Shown in pieces: positions 22,680 through 30,705 of a DNA stretch of 35,889 nucleotides. The notes beneath the pieces were generated by a model. That model saw only the letters and a list, made by a program, of their open reading frames with translations, did no database searches and had not been told where the DNA came from. A program made the position numbers and the translations under genes. The number at the start of each line of letters is the position of its first letter. Within the stretch, counting starts at the first letter, position 1. The stretch is from Streptococcus parasanguinis. Its GTDB lineage: Bacteria > Bacillota > Bacilli > Lactobacillales > Streptococcaceae. Where the stretch lies: positions 1 to 35,889 of the forward strand of contig JAGZZN010000012.1 of NCBI GenBank assembly GCA_018377375.1, written 5' to 3'.

Positions 22680-22714
22680 ATACAAAAAAAGCAAGTGTGA
22701 ACTTGCTTTTTTAT
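22680..22714. terminator. Bidirectional terminator between the MBL and ftsX genes
   Basis: AAAAAAGCAAGT-GTG-AACTTGCTTTTTT is symmetrical and can serve both converging genes. Confidence 0.9.
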
Positions 22715-23640
22715 TATATCTTAAGAAAACGTCTCATGGAGATTGACGAACCGATCGCTCCGATCAAAATTCCTAATCCAAATAAGCCACCCACCATAAT
22801 CGGTACCAAAAGATGTGGACTATAGAGATACAAGTTTTGATCTGCCAAGTTATTGTTCATTGATGTATAGACAACGTTATAAACATAGAAGACCAAAGCT
22901 GAAGGAACCAAGGCTCCCAAGAGACCAATCCAAGCCCCTTCTAAAAGGAATGGTGCACGAATATAGCCATTTTTTGCTCCTACCAGTCGCATAATCTTAA
23001 TCTCACGACTACGTGAAATGATGGTAATCCGGATGGTATTAGAAATCAAGAAGACTGCGATGAAGATCAATAAAGCTACACCGATCAAGCCCCAGTTTCG
23101 GATGAAGGTTCCAAGTGCAAACAAGCGTTGGGTATCGACCCCACCATCTTTCACTTCAGAGACCCCTTCAATTTTTTTGGCATCTGCTGAGACTTGCTTC
23201 ACATATTTTGGAGCTGTCGTCTCTACATAATAGGCATCGTAGAGGGGGTTTGCGTCTCCATCAAAAATCTTCCAGTTGTTCCCAGCCGTTTTGATCAGTT
23301 TATCATACTGTTCTTCCTTGCTAGAAAAATCAACCTTGTCAACATGTTTCATGGCTGTCAGAGCATCGTAGACCTTATGGTAGTTTTCATTGGTCACGGT
23401 TTGACCGTCTTTTTCAATTTGCTCACTCTGGTCTTGAATATCTTTGCGCATGTATACTACAACCCGCACACTATTTTGAATATCATCTGAAAGCTTAATG
23501 GTATTGGCAATCACAGAGGCGAAAATAGCAACCAAGCTAAGGGTAATCATAACCGAGCTGACCGCTGCAATCGTCATCCAACCATTTCGTTTCAAGCTTT
23601 TAAGCGATTCGATTAAGTGTCGGAAAAATCTTCTAATCAT
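22714..23640 (-). CDS. ftsX: Cell division ABC-type protein FtsX
   Basis: Membrane subunit of FtsEX, which in streptococci activates the septal peptidoglycan hydrolase PcsB through its extracellular loop. The 308 residues have the standard layout: N-terminal cytoplasmic MIRRFFRHLIESLKSLKRNGWMT, TM1 (about 22-45), a large extracellular loop (about 46-170), then three TMs with the conserved cytoplasmic FLISNTIRITIISRSREIKIMRLVGAKNGYIRAPFLLEG. It ends SSISMRRFLKI. The ATG at 23640 is preferred over one 30 bases upstream because it restores the usual start; it overlaps the ftsE stop by eight bases, giving coupled translation. No pcsB gene lies nearby. Confidence 0.94.
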   Translation of the reverse strand: MIRRFFRHLIESLKSLKRNGWMTIAAVSSVMITLSLVAIFASVIANTIKLSDDIQNSVRVVVYMRKDIQDQSEQIEKDGQTVTNENYHKVYDALTAMKHVDKVDFSSKEEQYDKLIKTAGNNWKIFDGDANPLYDAYYVETTAPKYVKQVSADAKKIEGVSEVKDGGVDTQRLFALGTFIRNWGLIGVALLIFIAVFLISNTIRITIISRSREIKIMRLVGAKNGYIRAPFLLEGAWIGLLGALVPSALVFYVYNVVYTSMNNNLADQNLYLYSPHLLVPIMVGGLFGLGILIGAIGSSISMRRFLKI

Positions 23641-24325
23641 CGTATCCGTACTCTCCTTCCGCTTCATCACGCACTACACGACCATTTTCAATCGCGATGA
23701 CACGGTGACGTAAAGTATTTACAATCTGGCTATTGTGGGTCGCCATCAATACTGTGGTCCCTTGCAGATTAATCCGCTCCAAAAGATTCATGATTTCCCA
23801 TGAATTATCTGGGTCCAAGTTCCCCGTTGGCTCATCCGCAATCAAGACTTTCGGATTGTTGACGATCGCACGAGCAATCGCAATCCGTTGTTGCTCTCCC
23901 CCTGACAATTCATTCGGGAATGAGCGGACCTTGTGTTTCAATCCGACAAGATCCAAAACTTCCATAACACGCTTTTTAATATTGCGACGTCGCTCACCGA
24001 TAACTTGCATTGCGTAGGCAATATTTTCATAAACGGTTTTCTTTGGAAGCAATTTATAATCTTGGAAGACCACTCCCACATTGCGTCGCAACATAGGAAT
24101 ATCGCGTTTTTTGATTTTATCCAAATCAAAATCAGCTACTTTCAAACTTCCTTTATCGTGTTTGACTTCACGGTATAAAAGTCGAATAAAGGTCGACTTC
24201 CCTGCACCAGAAGGTCCTACGATGTAGGCAAATTCTCCTGGTTCAATTTGGACAGAGACCCCGCGAAGGGCCGTCGTCCCGTTGTCATACTTTTTGACAA
24301 CATCTTTCATTTCAATCATTGACAT
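23633..24325 (-). CDS. ftsE: Cell division ATP-binding protein FtsE
   Basis: ATPase partner of FtsX. The 230 residues have Walker A VGPSGAGKSTFIRLL, Q-loop FQDYKLLPKKTVYENIAYA, signature LSGGEQQRIAIARAI, Walker B VLIADEPTGNLD and H-loop MATHNSQIV. AAAGGAA lies nine bases before the ATG. The gene follows prfB by 44 bases, and the order prfB-ftsE-ftsX is the usual streptococcal one. Confidence 0.96.
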   Translation of the reverse strand: MSMIEMKDVVKKYDNGTTALRGVSVQIEPGEFAYIVGPSGAGKSTFIRLLYREVKHDKGSLKVADFDLDKIKKRDIPMLRRNVGVVFQDYKLLPKKTVYENIAYAMQVIGERRRNIKKRVMEVLDLVGLKHKVRSFPNELSGGEQQRIAIARAIVNNPKVLIADEPTGNLDPDNSWEIMNLLERINLQGTTVLMATHNSQIVNTLRHRVIAIENGRVVRDEAEGEYGYDD

Positions 24326-24369
24326 GTAATGAAATTCCTTTCATTCTTTTCTGGTTGATTCCCTCGAGG

Positions 24370-25465
24370 TTATTGGAGACGCCATTTAAGGTAGGCATCG
24401 ATAAAGCCATCGATATCTCCATCCATCACCTTGTCCACCTGCGCTACTTCGTAGTTGGTCCGGTGATCCTTAACCATGGTATAAGGGGTAAAAACATAGG
24501 AGCGGATTTGACTTCCCCAGGTGATTTCTTTTTTATCCCCTTTTAGAGAATCCACTTCTGCTACTTTTTTCTCTTGCTCTAATTGGTAGAGTTTAGCTTG
24601 CAACATCTTCATCGCACGATCACGGTTCCCGTATTGGGTCCGATCCACGGTGGATGCCACTACAATCCCTGTCGGAATGTGGGTCAAGCGCACCCCTGTA
24701 GAGACCTTGTTGACGTTTTGTCCACCAGCTCCACCAGAGCGGAAGGTGTCCATCTTGATATCATCATCACGAACTTCGACTTCAATGGTATCGTCTAATT
24801 CGGGCATGACCTCAACAGATGTAAAGGAGGTATGACGACGTTTAGCGGAGTCAAATGGAGAGATTCGAACCAAACGGTGTACCCCCATTTCAGATTTCAG
24901 AAGACCGTATGCATGTGGCCCTTCAAAGGATAGGGTCACAGACTTGATTCCAGCCTCATCTCCAGCCTGATAGTCCAAGACTTCAACTTTAAAGCCGTGG
25001 GCATTTCCAAAACGAGTATACATCCGAAGAAGCATGTCGCCCCAGTCCTGAGCTTCTGTCCCTCCTGAACCTGGGTGGATTTCTAGGAGGGCATTATTAT
25101 TGTCATAGGGTTCAGACAATAGCAAGGTCATCTCATAGCTGGTCATACGTTTATCCAGCTCCTCCAACTTCTCGATCAATTCTTCTTTGACCGAATCATC
25201 TTCTGCCAAAAAGTCCAGTAAGATTTCTGACTCATCAAAGAGATCCACCATTTGATGGAAATTTTCATAGGTCTGCTTGAGTTCATTTAATTCTTGAGAT
25301 GTCTTTTGCGCAGCAATGTTATCATCCCAAAAATCAGGTTCTGTCATTTTATTTTCTAAAATGGCAATTTCTTCTTCCAATGCCTCTAAGTCAAAGAGAC
25401 CCCCTGAAAGAAGCTAATTTTTCACGATTTGCGTCAATTTTTTGACGAATTTCTGAAATGTCCAT
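24370..25465 (-). CDS. prfB: Peptide chain release factor 2, with programmed +1 frameshift
   Basis: Releases finished peptides at UGA and UAA stop codons. The gene is intact but in two frames: a 24-codon first part starts at the ATG at 25465 (MDISEIRQKIDANREKLASFRGSL) and stops at an in-frame TGA (25393-25391). Reading resumes +1 as DLEALEEEIAILENKM and continues to 24370, giving 364 residues. The classical shift site is complete: an AGGGGG anti-Shine-Dalgarno-pairing stretch (25405-25400), three bases, then CTT TGA C. Domain 2 carries the UGA-reading SPF (RISPFDSAKRRHTSF) and domain 3 the catalytic GGQ (RSGGAGGQNVNKVSTGVRLTHIP). The known logic is autoregulation: low RF2 makes ribosomes pause at UGA and shift. 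AGAGG precedes the ATG. It heads the prfB-ftsE-ftsX unit. Confidence 0.97.
25391..25405 (-). promoter_or_regulatory. RF2 programmed +1 frameshift signal
   Basis: On the minus strand AGGGGG-TCT-CTT-TGA: internal Shine-Dalgarno, slippery CTT and the in-frame UGA. It controls RF2 output by translation. Confidence 0.97.
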
Positions 25466-25492
25466 AAGTACCTCTTTCTATGTATCTAGTCT

Positions 25493-25501
25493 ATTATATC
25501 A
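25493..25501 (-). promoter_or_regulatory. Extended -10 promoter of prfB-ftsEX
   Basis: TGATATAAT on the minus strand, 27 bases before the prfB ATG, with AGAGG in the leader; no clear -35. Confidence 0.65.
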
Positions 25502-25625
25502 TAACCTTCACTATTTGCCCACCTTCCAATATTGGATCTGCTGGTTGACAACTGCCAAGCCAGCTGATTTTCAGCATTTTTTCTATTCATTTGTAACCTA
25601 ATTGTTAGAAAAAAAGATGCTCTTA

Positions 25626-25634
25626 TGCTAGACT
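25626..25634 (+). promoter_or_regulatory. Extended -10 abutting the metallophosphoesterase start (leaderless architecture)
   Basis: TGCTAGACT ends six bases before the ATG at 25641; there is no Shine-Dalgarno. An upstream TTAGAA at 18-base spacing may act as a weak -35. Confidence 0.5.
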
Positions 25635-25640
25635 GGTAGC

Positions 25641-26498
25641 ATGACAACAGTAGCTTTTATGTCCGATTTACATATTGATTCAAACAACTTCGGCAAAGAA
25701 GAATTAGAGACTCTGATCACTCTTTTCAAGGACAAAAAAATTCAACATCTCCATATTGCAGGAGATATTGCCAACGGCTTTGAAAAGACGTCACAGGAAT
25801 TTTTAGACCAACTTCAATGTCACCTTCCAGTGACCTTTAGCCTAGGAAATCATGATATGCTGGGCCTATCAGAAGAAGCCATGAGACCTTTTGAATTTCA
25901 AAAAATCTCATTCTCCAATCATACGCTTCTTGCCTTTTCGGGCTGGTATGACTACAGCTTTGTTCCTACTATTTCTCCCCAAAAACATCTCCAAACCAAG
26001 AATCTGTTTTGGTTTGACAGACGCCTCCAACGAATGGGATCTGATCCAGCCATTACCCAACGTCTGTTGCAAGAACTGGAACAAGAGCTCATGCGTGTAG
26101 ACCAACCCCTGATCATCGCCATGCACTTTGTTCCTCATAGTCAGTTTCTCCTGCGCCACCCTTATTTTGAACGCTTTAATGCTTTTCTAGGGAGCCAAGC
26201 CTTTCATGAGCTTTTTCGGCAATTCCCTGTCAAAGATGTCATATTTGGACACAGCCACCACAGAATTTCAGATAGGAAAATCGACAATATCACCTATCAT
26301 GCCAGACCTTTAGGCTATGTCCGAGAATGGGAGCTTTGCAAACAATTTTTCGATGCTTTTCCTGAATATGATTTTCCAAAACGATACGATCCCTACAAAC
26401 GCTATCGCAGAATCAAAGACCTCCCCGAATTTAAAGCATACAAGAAAAAACAGCTCGCTCATGAATTTTCTCAAACCATGACGATCCTTGAACTATAA
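25641..26498 (+). CDS. Calcineurin-like metallophosphoesterase
   Basis: A 285-residue cytoplasmic phosphoesterase with the complete two-metal motif: SDLHID (D9, H11), AGDIANG, LGNHDM, AMHFVPHS and the closing GHSHHRIS. The C-terminal 60 residues are a basic and aromatic tail (DFPKRYDPYKRYRRIKDLPEFKAYKKKQ) beyond the catalytic core. I recall the same protein as a conserved streptococcal hypothetical; the substrate is unknown (nucleotide, phosphodiester or phosphoprotein are all possible). The ATG has no ribosome-binding site and follows an extended -10 by six bases. It stands alone, divergent from prfB, with its own terminator. Confidence 0.88.
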   Translation: MTTVAFMSDLHIDSNNFGKEELETLITLFKDKKIQHLHIAGDIANGFEKTSQEFLDQLQCHLPVTFSLGNHDMLGLSEEAMRPFEFQKISFSNHTLLAFSGWYDYSFVPTISPQKHLQTKNLFWFDRRLQRMGSDPAITQRLLQELEQELMRVDQPLIIAMHFVPHSQFLLRHPYFERFNAFLGSQAFHELFRQFPVKDVIFGHSHHRISDRKIDNITYHARPLGYVREWELCKQFFDAFPEYDFPKRYDPYKRYRRIKDLPEFKAYKKKQLAHEFSQTMTILEL

Positions 26499-26532
26499 AA
26501 AAAATTGGCTCCTTCGGAACCAATTTTTTTAC
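26496..26532. terminator. Bidirectional terminator between the phosphoesterase and aquaporin genes
   Basis: AAAAAAATTGG-(CTCCTTCGGAA)-CCAATTTTTTT, symmetrical and shared by the two converging genes. Confidence 0.9.
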
Positions 26533-27197
26533 TCTTCAGTATCCAAGAGATTTTTTGCAACGATTGCAGCCAGAACACCACCGACAATTGGAGCCAAGAT
26601 AAAGATCCAAATTTGTTGAAGGGCTGCACCACCAACAAAGAGGGCAGGTGCCAAGCTACGAGCTGGGTTAACAGAAAGTCCTGTAATGTTCAAACCAACA
26701 AGAATAATTAAAGTCAAGCTCAAACCGATCACAAGACCAGCGATCTTGCCATTACCTTTGGTAGCTGAAGTCACTGTCATGATGACCAAAATAAAGATAA
26801 AGGAAGCAATTACTTCAAACAAGAATCCGCCAAATGGAGTCACACCCTTCGCTAGGGCATTTTCACCAAGACTAGCTGTTGACATACCTGAATTTGACAA
26901 GAGGAAGAGTACTGTTGCAGATGCGAGAACCGCACCCACTACTTGCGCTGCAATATAATTAACCAAGTCCTTTGAAGACAAGCGTTTGTTCACAAACATG
27001 GCAATCGAAACAGCCGGGTTCAAGTGGGCACCCGAAACAGTCCCAATTGAGTAAGCTGCTGCGACAATAGATAAACCGAATGCCAAGGCAATTCCTAAAT
27101 GTCCCAGACCTTCTGTTCCATTTCCAAAAACAACTGCGCCAGTCCCGATAAAGACAAGCATAAATGTACCGATTACTTCAGCAAAAAACTTTTTCAT
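26529..27197 (-). CDS. Aquaporin (MIP family), AqpC-like
   Basis: A 222-residue six-helix channel with both NPA half-helices intact (SGAHLNPAVSIA and GLSVNPARSLAPAL). Aligning by eye with E. coli AqpZ, the aromatic/arginine filter reads F40, I165, L174, R180 instead of the F-H-T-R of AqpZ or the W-G-F-R of GlpF, so water or glycerol specificity should not be assumed. I recall a near-identical pneumococcal aquaporin (Pn-AqpC) that was linked to hydrogen peroxide transport; this is from memory. The ATG at 27197 is chosen for AAAGGAA nine bases upstream rather than an in-frame codon 21 bases earlier. Its own promoter is TTGAGG-N17-TAAACT. Confidence 0.9.
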   Translation of the reverse strand: MKKFFAEVIGTFMLVFIGTGAVVFGNGTEGLGHLGIALAFGLSIVAAAYSIGTVSGAHLNPAVSIAMFVNKRLSSKDLVNYIAAQVVGAVLASATVLFLLSNSGMSTASLGENALAKGVTPFGGFLFEVIASFIFILVIMTVTSATKGNGKIAGLVIGLSLTLIILVGLNITGLSVNPARSLAPALFVGGAALQQIWIFILAPIVGGVLAAIVAKNLLDTEE

Positions 27198-27228
27198 AAC
27201 TAAGTTTCCTTTCTTCAAACTGTTGACT

Positions 27229-27257
27229 AGTTTATCAAAAATCTACACGTACCTCAA
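27229..27257 (-). promoter_or_regulatory. Promoter of the aquaporin gene
   Basis: TTGAGG (27257-27252), 17-base spacer ending TGA, TAAACT (27234-27229) on the minus strand. Confidence 0.6.
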
Positions 27258-27282
27258 GAAATATGCCCAGTCCATTTTGCCC

Positions 27283-27314
27283 GCAAAAAAAGCCATCCGG
27301 AGATGACTTCTTTT
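27283..27314 (-). terminator. Terminator of the P-type ATPase gene
   Basis: On the minus strand AAGTCATC-TCCG-GATGGCTT followed by TTTTTG, just after the ATPase stop codon. Confidence 0.85.
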
Positions 27315-27318
27315 ATAT

Positions 27319-30003
27319 TTAAATGGCGTTTTTATCTTTTCCAAGTGCACGTTGAACGGCTTTAACAATCTCAACAAGAACAACAATCAAGAGCGAACCA
27401 ATCATAACAGCTAACCATTGTGTCAAGCTTAAATGAGACACATGGAAGAGTTTGTTAAATCCAGGGATAATGATGGTCGCCATCAAGAGAACAAAGGCAA
27501 CTGGAATCGACCAGTTAAAGGTCTTGTTCTTGAAGAGTCCCACTTTAAAGATGGATTGGTAAACCGATTTAACGTTAAAGGCATGGAGCAATTGGATCAA
27601 ACCAAGAGTTGCAAAGGCCATGGTCAAAGCATCTGCATGGATTTCGGCACGAGTCGCATGTTCTGGAGAGAGTAAGGCCCAGCCATAAACACCAAGAACT
27701 AGCATGGTTTGGAAGATTCCTTGATAAAGAATGGCTCCAAAGACCCCACCGTCAAAGAAGTTAGATTTACGTCCACGAGGTTTGTGAGTCATGACACCGG
27801 GCTCAGCTGGTTCCACACCAAGAGCGATGGCTGGAAGAGTATCGGTTACCAAATTGATCCAGAGAAGATGCACTGGTTGCAACACATCCCAACCAAAGAG
27901 TGTTGCAAAGAAGATGGTGAAGACTTCAGCCATATTGGCGGACAAGAGATACTGAATAGATTTTTGGATATTGGAGAAGACCTTCCGTCCTTCTTCTACC
28001 GCTACGATAATAGTGGCGAAGTTATCATCGGCAAGGACCATGTCTGAAGCTCCCTTAGAAACTTCTGTACCTGTAATCCCCATACCGATACCGATGTCAG
28101 CTGTCTTAAGTGATGGTGCATCGTTGACCCCGTCACCAGTCATGGCAACAACTTTTCCTTCATTTTGCCAAGCTTTCACGATCCGAACCTTGTGTTCAGG
28201 TGATACACGAGCATAAACAGAATATTGCTTGAAGACTTTTTGGAATTCTTCGTCAGAGAGTTCATTCAACTCAGCTCCTGTAAAGACATGGTCTTCTGTA
28301 TCATTTGGATCGATGATTCCAAGACGTTTAGCAATCGCTTCTGCTGTATCTTGGTGGTCACCCGTGATCATGATTGGACGGATACCCGCTTCCTTAGCAA
28401 CACGAACCGCTTCAGCTGCTTCTGGACGCTCAGGGTCAATCATACCGACCAAACCAGAGAAGATCAAGTCAGACTCAACAATTTCAGATTCCAAGGTTGG
28501 AATTTCCTTGCTTGTCTTATAAGCCATCATCAAGACACGAAGGGCCTGTTTAGCCAAGTCTTTGTTGGTAGCAAGGATAGCTTTCTTATCTTCATCCGTA
28601 ATAGGACGAACTTCCCCATTAACTTCAATACGCGTCACACGTTTGAGCAATTGGTCAGGAGCCCCCTTAACAGCGATAAAGTATGAACCGTCCGCTTCCT
28701 TATGGATAGTTGACATAAGCTTACGGTCTGAGTCAAATGGCAATTCTGCCACACGTGGCTCATCCTTCAGAATTTCGCGAACATCAAAATTGTGATCCAA
28801 ACCAAACTGTACCAAAGCAGTCTCTGTTGGGTCCCCAATCAACTTGCCAGATGGATCTACCTTGGTATCATTGGCAAAGTTCATGATGCGAAGCGTATTG
28901 TTGCTTGTTCCAATTTCGGTTGCTGCACTTTGTATTTGACCGTTGGTATAGACTTTTTCAACCGTCATTTGGTTCATGGTCAAAGTACCTGTTTTATCAG
29001 ATGCGATGATTTCTGTTGAACCAAGTGTTTCAACCGCTGGCAATTTACGAACAATCGAATTGCGTTTGGCAAGGGTTGTTGTTCCCAAAGAAAGAACGAT
29101 GGTTACAATGGCAGGAAGTCCTTCTGGAATCGCCGCAACCGCAAGGGCAACAGCTACCATCAAGCCTTCCAATGGATGTTCCCCACGAACGAAGACACCA
29201 ACTAAGAAAGTAATGACCGCAATCACAACAATTAAGTAAGTCAAGGCTTTAGATAATTGTTCCAAGCTTTGCTTCAATGGTGTTTCAGTCTCATCGGCAT
29301 TAGCCAACATATCTGCAATCTTACCAACTTCTGTATACATACCAGTGTTTGTTACGACACCAATACCACGACCATAAGTTACATTTGAGTTTTGGTAACC
29401 CATATTAACGCGGTCCCCAATACCAGCATCTGCTTCAACAAGTCCTGTCACATCTTTTTCAACTGGCACAGACTCCCCTGTAAGAGCTGCTTCTTCAATT
29501 TTAAGAGAAGCTGCTTCAAACAAACGCATATCTGCAGGCACGACATCTCCCGCTTCAAGCAAGACGATATCTCCGGGTACCAATTCTTTTGAGTCAATCT
29601 CAATAACATGGCCATCACGACGAACACGAGCCATGGGGCTAGACATATTTTTCAGAGCTTCAATGGCTGCTTCTGCTTGCCCTTCTTGGTAAACCCCAAA
29701 GGCAGCATTCAAGACAACAACGGCCAAGATGATCATGGCATCCGTTAGACCGTCCATTCCTTCTGTAATCACAGAAAGTGCCGCTGCCACAAGCAAGATG
29801 ATAATCATCAAATCCTTAAATTGATCAAGGAATTTAGCTAGTAGGCTACGTTTTTCACCCTCTTCCAACTCATTACGACCATAATTCGCTAAGCGTTCTT
29901 GAGCCTGGGCGGTTGACAAACCTTCGACAGATGAGTCCAAGTTCTTTAGGACTTCCTCAGAAGATTGCGTGTAAAACAAATCTTTATTTTGTTCTTTTGA
30001 CAA
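27319..30003 (-). CDS. caxP: Calcium-type P-type ATPase (CaxP/MgtA-annotated, PacL-like)
   Basis: A P2A-type cation pump of 894 residues. Order: N-terminal cytoplasmic cation-ATPase domain (YTQSSEEVLKNLDSS), TM1-2, actuator with LTGESVPVEKD, TM3-4 with AIPEGLPAIVTIVLSLG (calcium-type ion site), phosphorylation motif SDKTGTLTMNQM, nucleotide-binding KGAPDQLL, hinge MTGDGVNDAPSLKTADIGIGMGITGTEVSKGASDM, TM5-6 with NMAEVFTIFFATLFG and LLWINLVTDTLPAIALG, then TM7-10. The pneumococcal homologue exports Ca2+, protects against Mn2+ stress, and lies behind a manganese riboswitch (recalled). The same riboswitch is present here, which supports the same role. The start codon is TTG at 30003, compensated by a strong AAGGAGGAG six bases upstream. 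Confidence 0.92.
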   Translation of the reverse strand: MSKEQNKDLFYTQSSEEVLKNLDSSVEGLSTAQAQERLANYGRNELEEGEKRSLLAKFLDQFKDLMIIILLVAAALSVITEGMDGLTDAMIILAVVVLNAAFGVYQEGQAEAAIEALKNMSSPMARVRRDGHVIEIDSKELVPGDIVLLEAGDVVPADMRLFEAASLKIEEAALTGESVPVEKDVTGLVEADAGIGDRVNMGYQNSNVTYGRGIGVVTNTGMYTEVGKIADMLANADETETPLKQSLEQLSKALTYLIVVIAVITFLVGVFVRGEHPLEGLMVAVALAVAAIPEGLPAIVTIVLSLGTTTLAKRNSIVRKLPAVETLGSTEIIASDKTGTLTMNQMTVEKVYTNGQIQSAATEIGTSNNTLRIMNFANDTKVDPSGKLIGDPTETALVQFGLDHNFDVREILKDEPRVAELPFDSDRKLMSTIHKEADGSYFIAVKGAPDQLLKRVTRIEVNGEVRPITDEDKKAILATNKDLAKQALRVLMMAYKTSKEIPTLESEIVESDLIFSGLVGMIDPERPEAAEAVRVAKEAGIRPIMITGDHQDTAEAIAKRLGIIDPNDTEDHVFTGAELNELSDEEFQKVFKQYSVYARVSPEHKVRIVKAWQNEGKVVAMTGDGVNDAPSLKTADIGIGMGITGTEVSKGASDMVLADDNFATIIVAVEEGRKVFSNIQKSIQYLLSANMAEVFTIFFATLFGWDVLQPVHLLWINLVTDTLPAIALGVEPAEPGVMTHKPRGRKSNFFDGGVFGAILYQGIFQTMLVLGVYGWALLSPEHATRAEIHADALTMAFATLGLIQLLHAFNVKSVYQSIFKVGLFKNKTFNWSIPVAFVLLMATIIIPGFNKLFHVSHLSLTQWLAVMIGSLLIVVLVEIVKAVQRALGKDKNAI

Positions 30004-30033
30004 AACAGTCTCCTCCTTTTTGGCCTCTTTTTA

Positions 30034-30070
30034 CAAAAAAAGAGACCTGTTTTTTAAAAAAACAAGTCTC
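30034..30070 (-). terminator. Riboswitch expression-platform terminator
   Basis: On the minus strand GAGACTTGTTTTTT pairs with AAAAAACAGGTCTC and is followed by TTTTTTTG. The 5' side of the stem overlaps the conserved 3' end of the riboswitch core, so folding of one competes with the other. Confidence 0.85.
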
Positions 30071-30147
30071 GCTGTTTAATATAGTGCCGGAAATAATTCG
30101 TAATGACGACACTATCGCGGAAAACCGCCAGCTACTCCCTTGAGTGG
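30034..30147 (-). promoter_or_regulatory. yybP-ykoY manganese riboswitch upstream of the P-type ATPase
   Basis: On the minus strand the leader begins CTCAAGGGAGTAGC (the family's conserved GGGAGUAGC, 30139-30131) and continues with a short GGCGG/CCGC hairpin. It then carries the conserved TCGTCATTACG loop (30109-30099) and CCGGCACTAT (30090-30081), whose CACTAT pairs with ATAGTG upstream. It ends in GCGAGACTTG, which begins a terminator. Established for this family: Mn2+ (with Mg2+) docks the two loops. In pneumococcus, as I recall, ligand binding favours expression of the downstream pump. Sequence motifs, place and target gene all agree. Confidence 0.9.
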
Positions 30148-30151
30148 TTTT

Positions 30152-30179
30152 ATTATACCATTTTTATAGAATAAAGCAA
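30152..30179 (-). promoter_or_regulatory. Promoter of the riboswitch-ATPase transcript
   Basis: TTGCTT (30179-30174), 16-base spacer ending TGG, TATAAT (30157-30152) on the minus strand. Confidence 0.8.
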
Positions 30180-30206
30180 GCGGGATCTCTAATAATTTAA
30201 TTAGGT

Positions 30207-30590
30207 CTATTCTTCCCATTCCACTAGTAATTGATAATTAGCAAATTCCTGTTCTCCATCGAGAGTTAACAAGCGATAAGAGACTTGCAAATGACCTGCT
30301 TCTAATTGAAAGAAATCTGTTGTAATCAAAAACTGCTGAATGCCCATCGGAGTTGGGATGATTGCCCCACCATCTTCATTTTTGTAGAAACGCATGATGG
30401 ATTTAGGACTTGAGAAACGTGTCATGACCAATTCGTCATTGGAAAATTTCAAAGCAACCTTTTCATCTTCTTCATTGATATACAAGAGATACTGAAAACC
30501 TGCTTTTTCCTTCCATTCACCTTGATAGTACTGATCAACGATTTCCATTTCTTCTCCAAATCGAATGGTATTTTGAATGCGAATCTGCAT
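30207..30590 (-). CDS. DUF1934 (YwiB-family) protein
   Basis: A 127-residue cytoplasmic protein of the YwiB family, predicted as a small lipocalin-like beta barrel: alternating strands with IRIQNTIRFGEEMEIVDQYYQGEW, QYLLYINEEDEKVALKFSNDELVMTRF, GGAIIPTPMGIQQFLITTDFFQLEAGHLQVSYRLL. No function is known. AAGGAGA lies six bases before the ATG, and an extended -10 (TGATAGAAT, 30632-30624) lies upstream. It is followed by 50 bases and then the ATPase promoter, so the two need not be cotranscribed. It is divergent from the HD gene. Confidence 0.85.
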   Translation of the reverse strand: MQIRIQNTIRFGEEMEIVDQYYQGEWKEKAGFQYLLYINEEDEKVALKFSNDELVMTRFSSPKSIMRFYKNEDGGAIIPTPMGIQQFLITTDFFQLEAGHLQVSYRLLTLDGEQEFANYQLLVEWEE

Positions 30591-30623
30591 CTTTGTCTCC
30601 TTCTCTTCTTTTCTTGCCTTACT

Positions 30624-30632
30624 ATTCTATCA
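30624..30632 (-). promoter_or_regulatory. Extended -10 promoter of the DUF1934 gene
   Basis: TGATAGAAT on the minus strand, 33 bases before the ATG, without a clear -35. Confidence 0.5.
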
Positions 30633-30690
30633 AATTTTACGCATTTTGACTGCCCCTATTAGCCTCTATATCGCAAAATAGGCTTTTTTT

Positions 30691-30699
30691 TGCTATAAT
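30691..30699 (+). promoter_or_regulatory. Extended -10 abutting the HD-domain gene start (leaderless architecture)
   Basis: TGCTATAAT ends exactly six bases before the ATG at 30706, and the six bases AGACCC contain no Shine-Dalgarno. It is the clearest case of this layout in the window and heads the operon with murM and murN. Confidence 0.7.
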
Positions 30700-30705
30700 A
30701 GACCC

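Noticed and set aside
24370..25380. prfB as a gene starting at an internal codon or as a pseudogene
   Set aside because: The upstream 24 codons, the AGGGGG and CTTTGAC signals show a functional programmed frameshift; the true start is at 25465.
30090..30110. A competence (cin-box-like) TTACGAATTA motif
   Set aside because: It departs from the TACGAATA consensus and falls in the conserved loop region of the manganese riboswitch, which explains the sequence.
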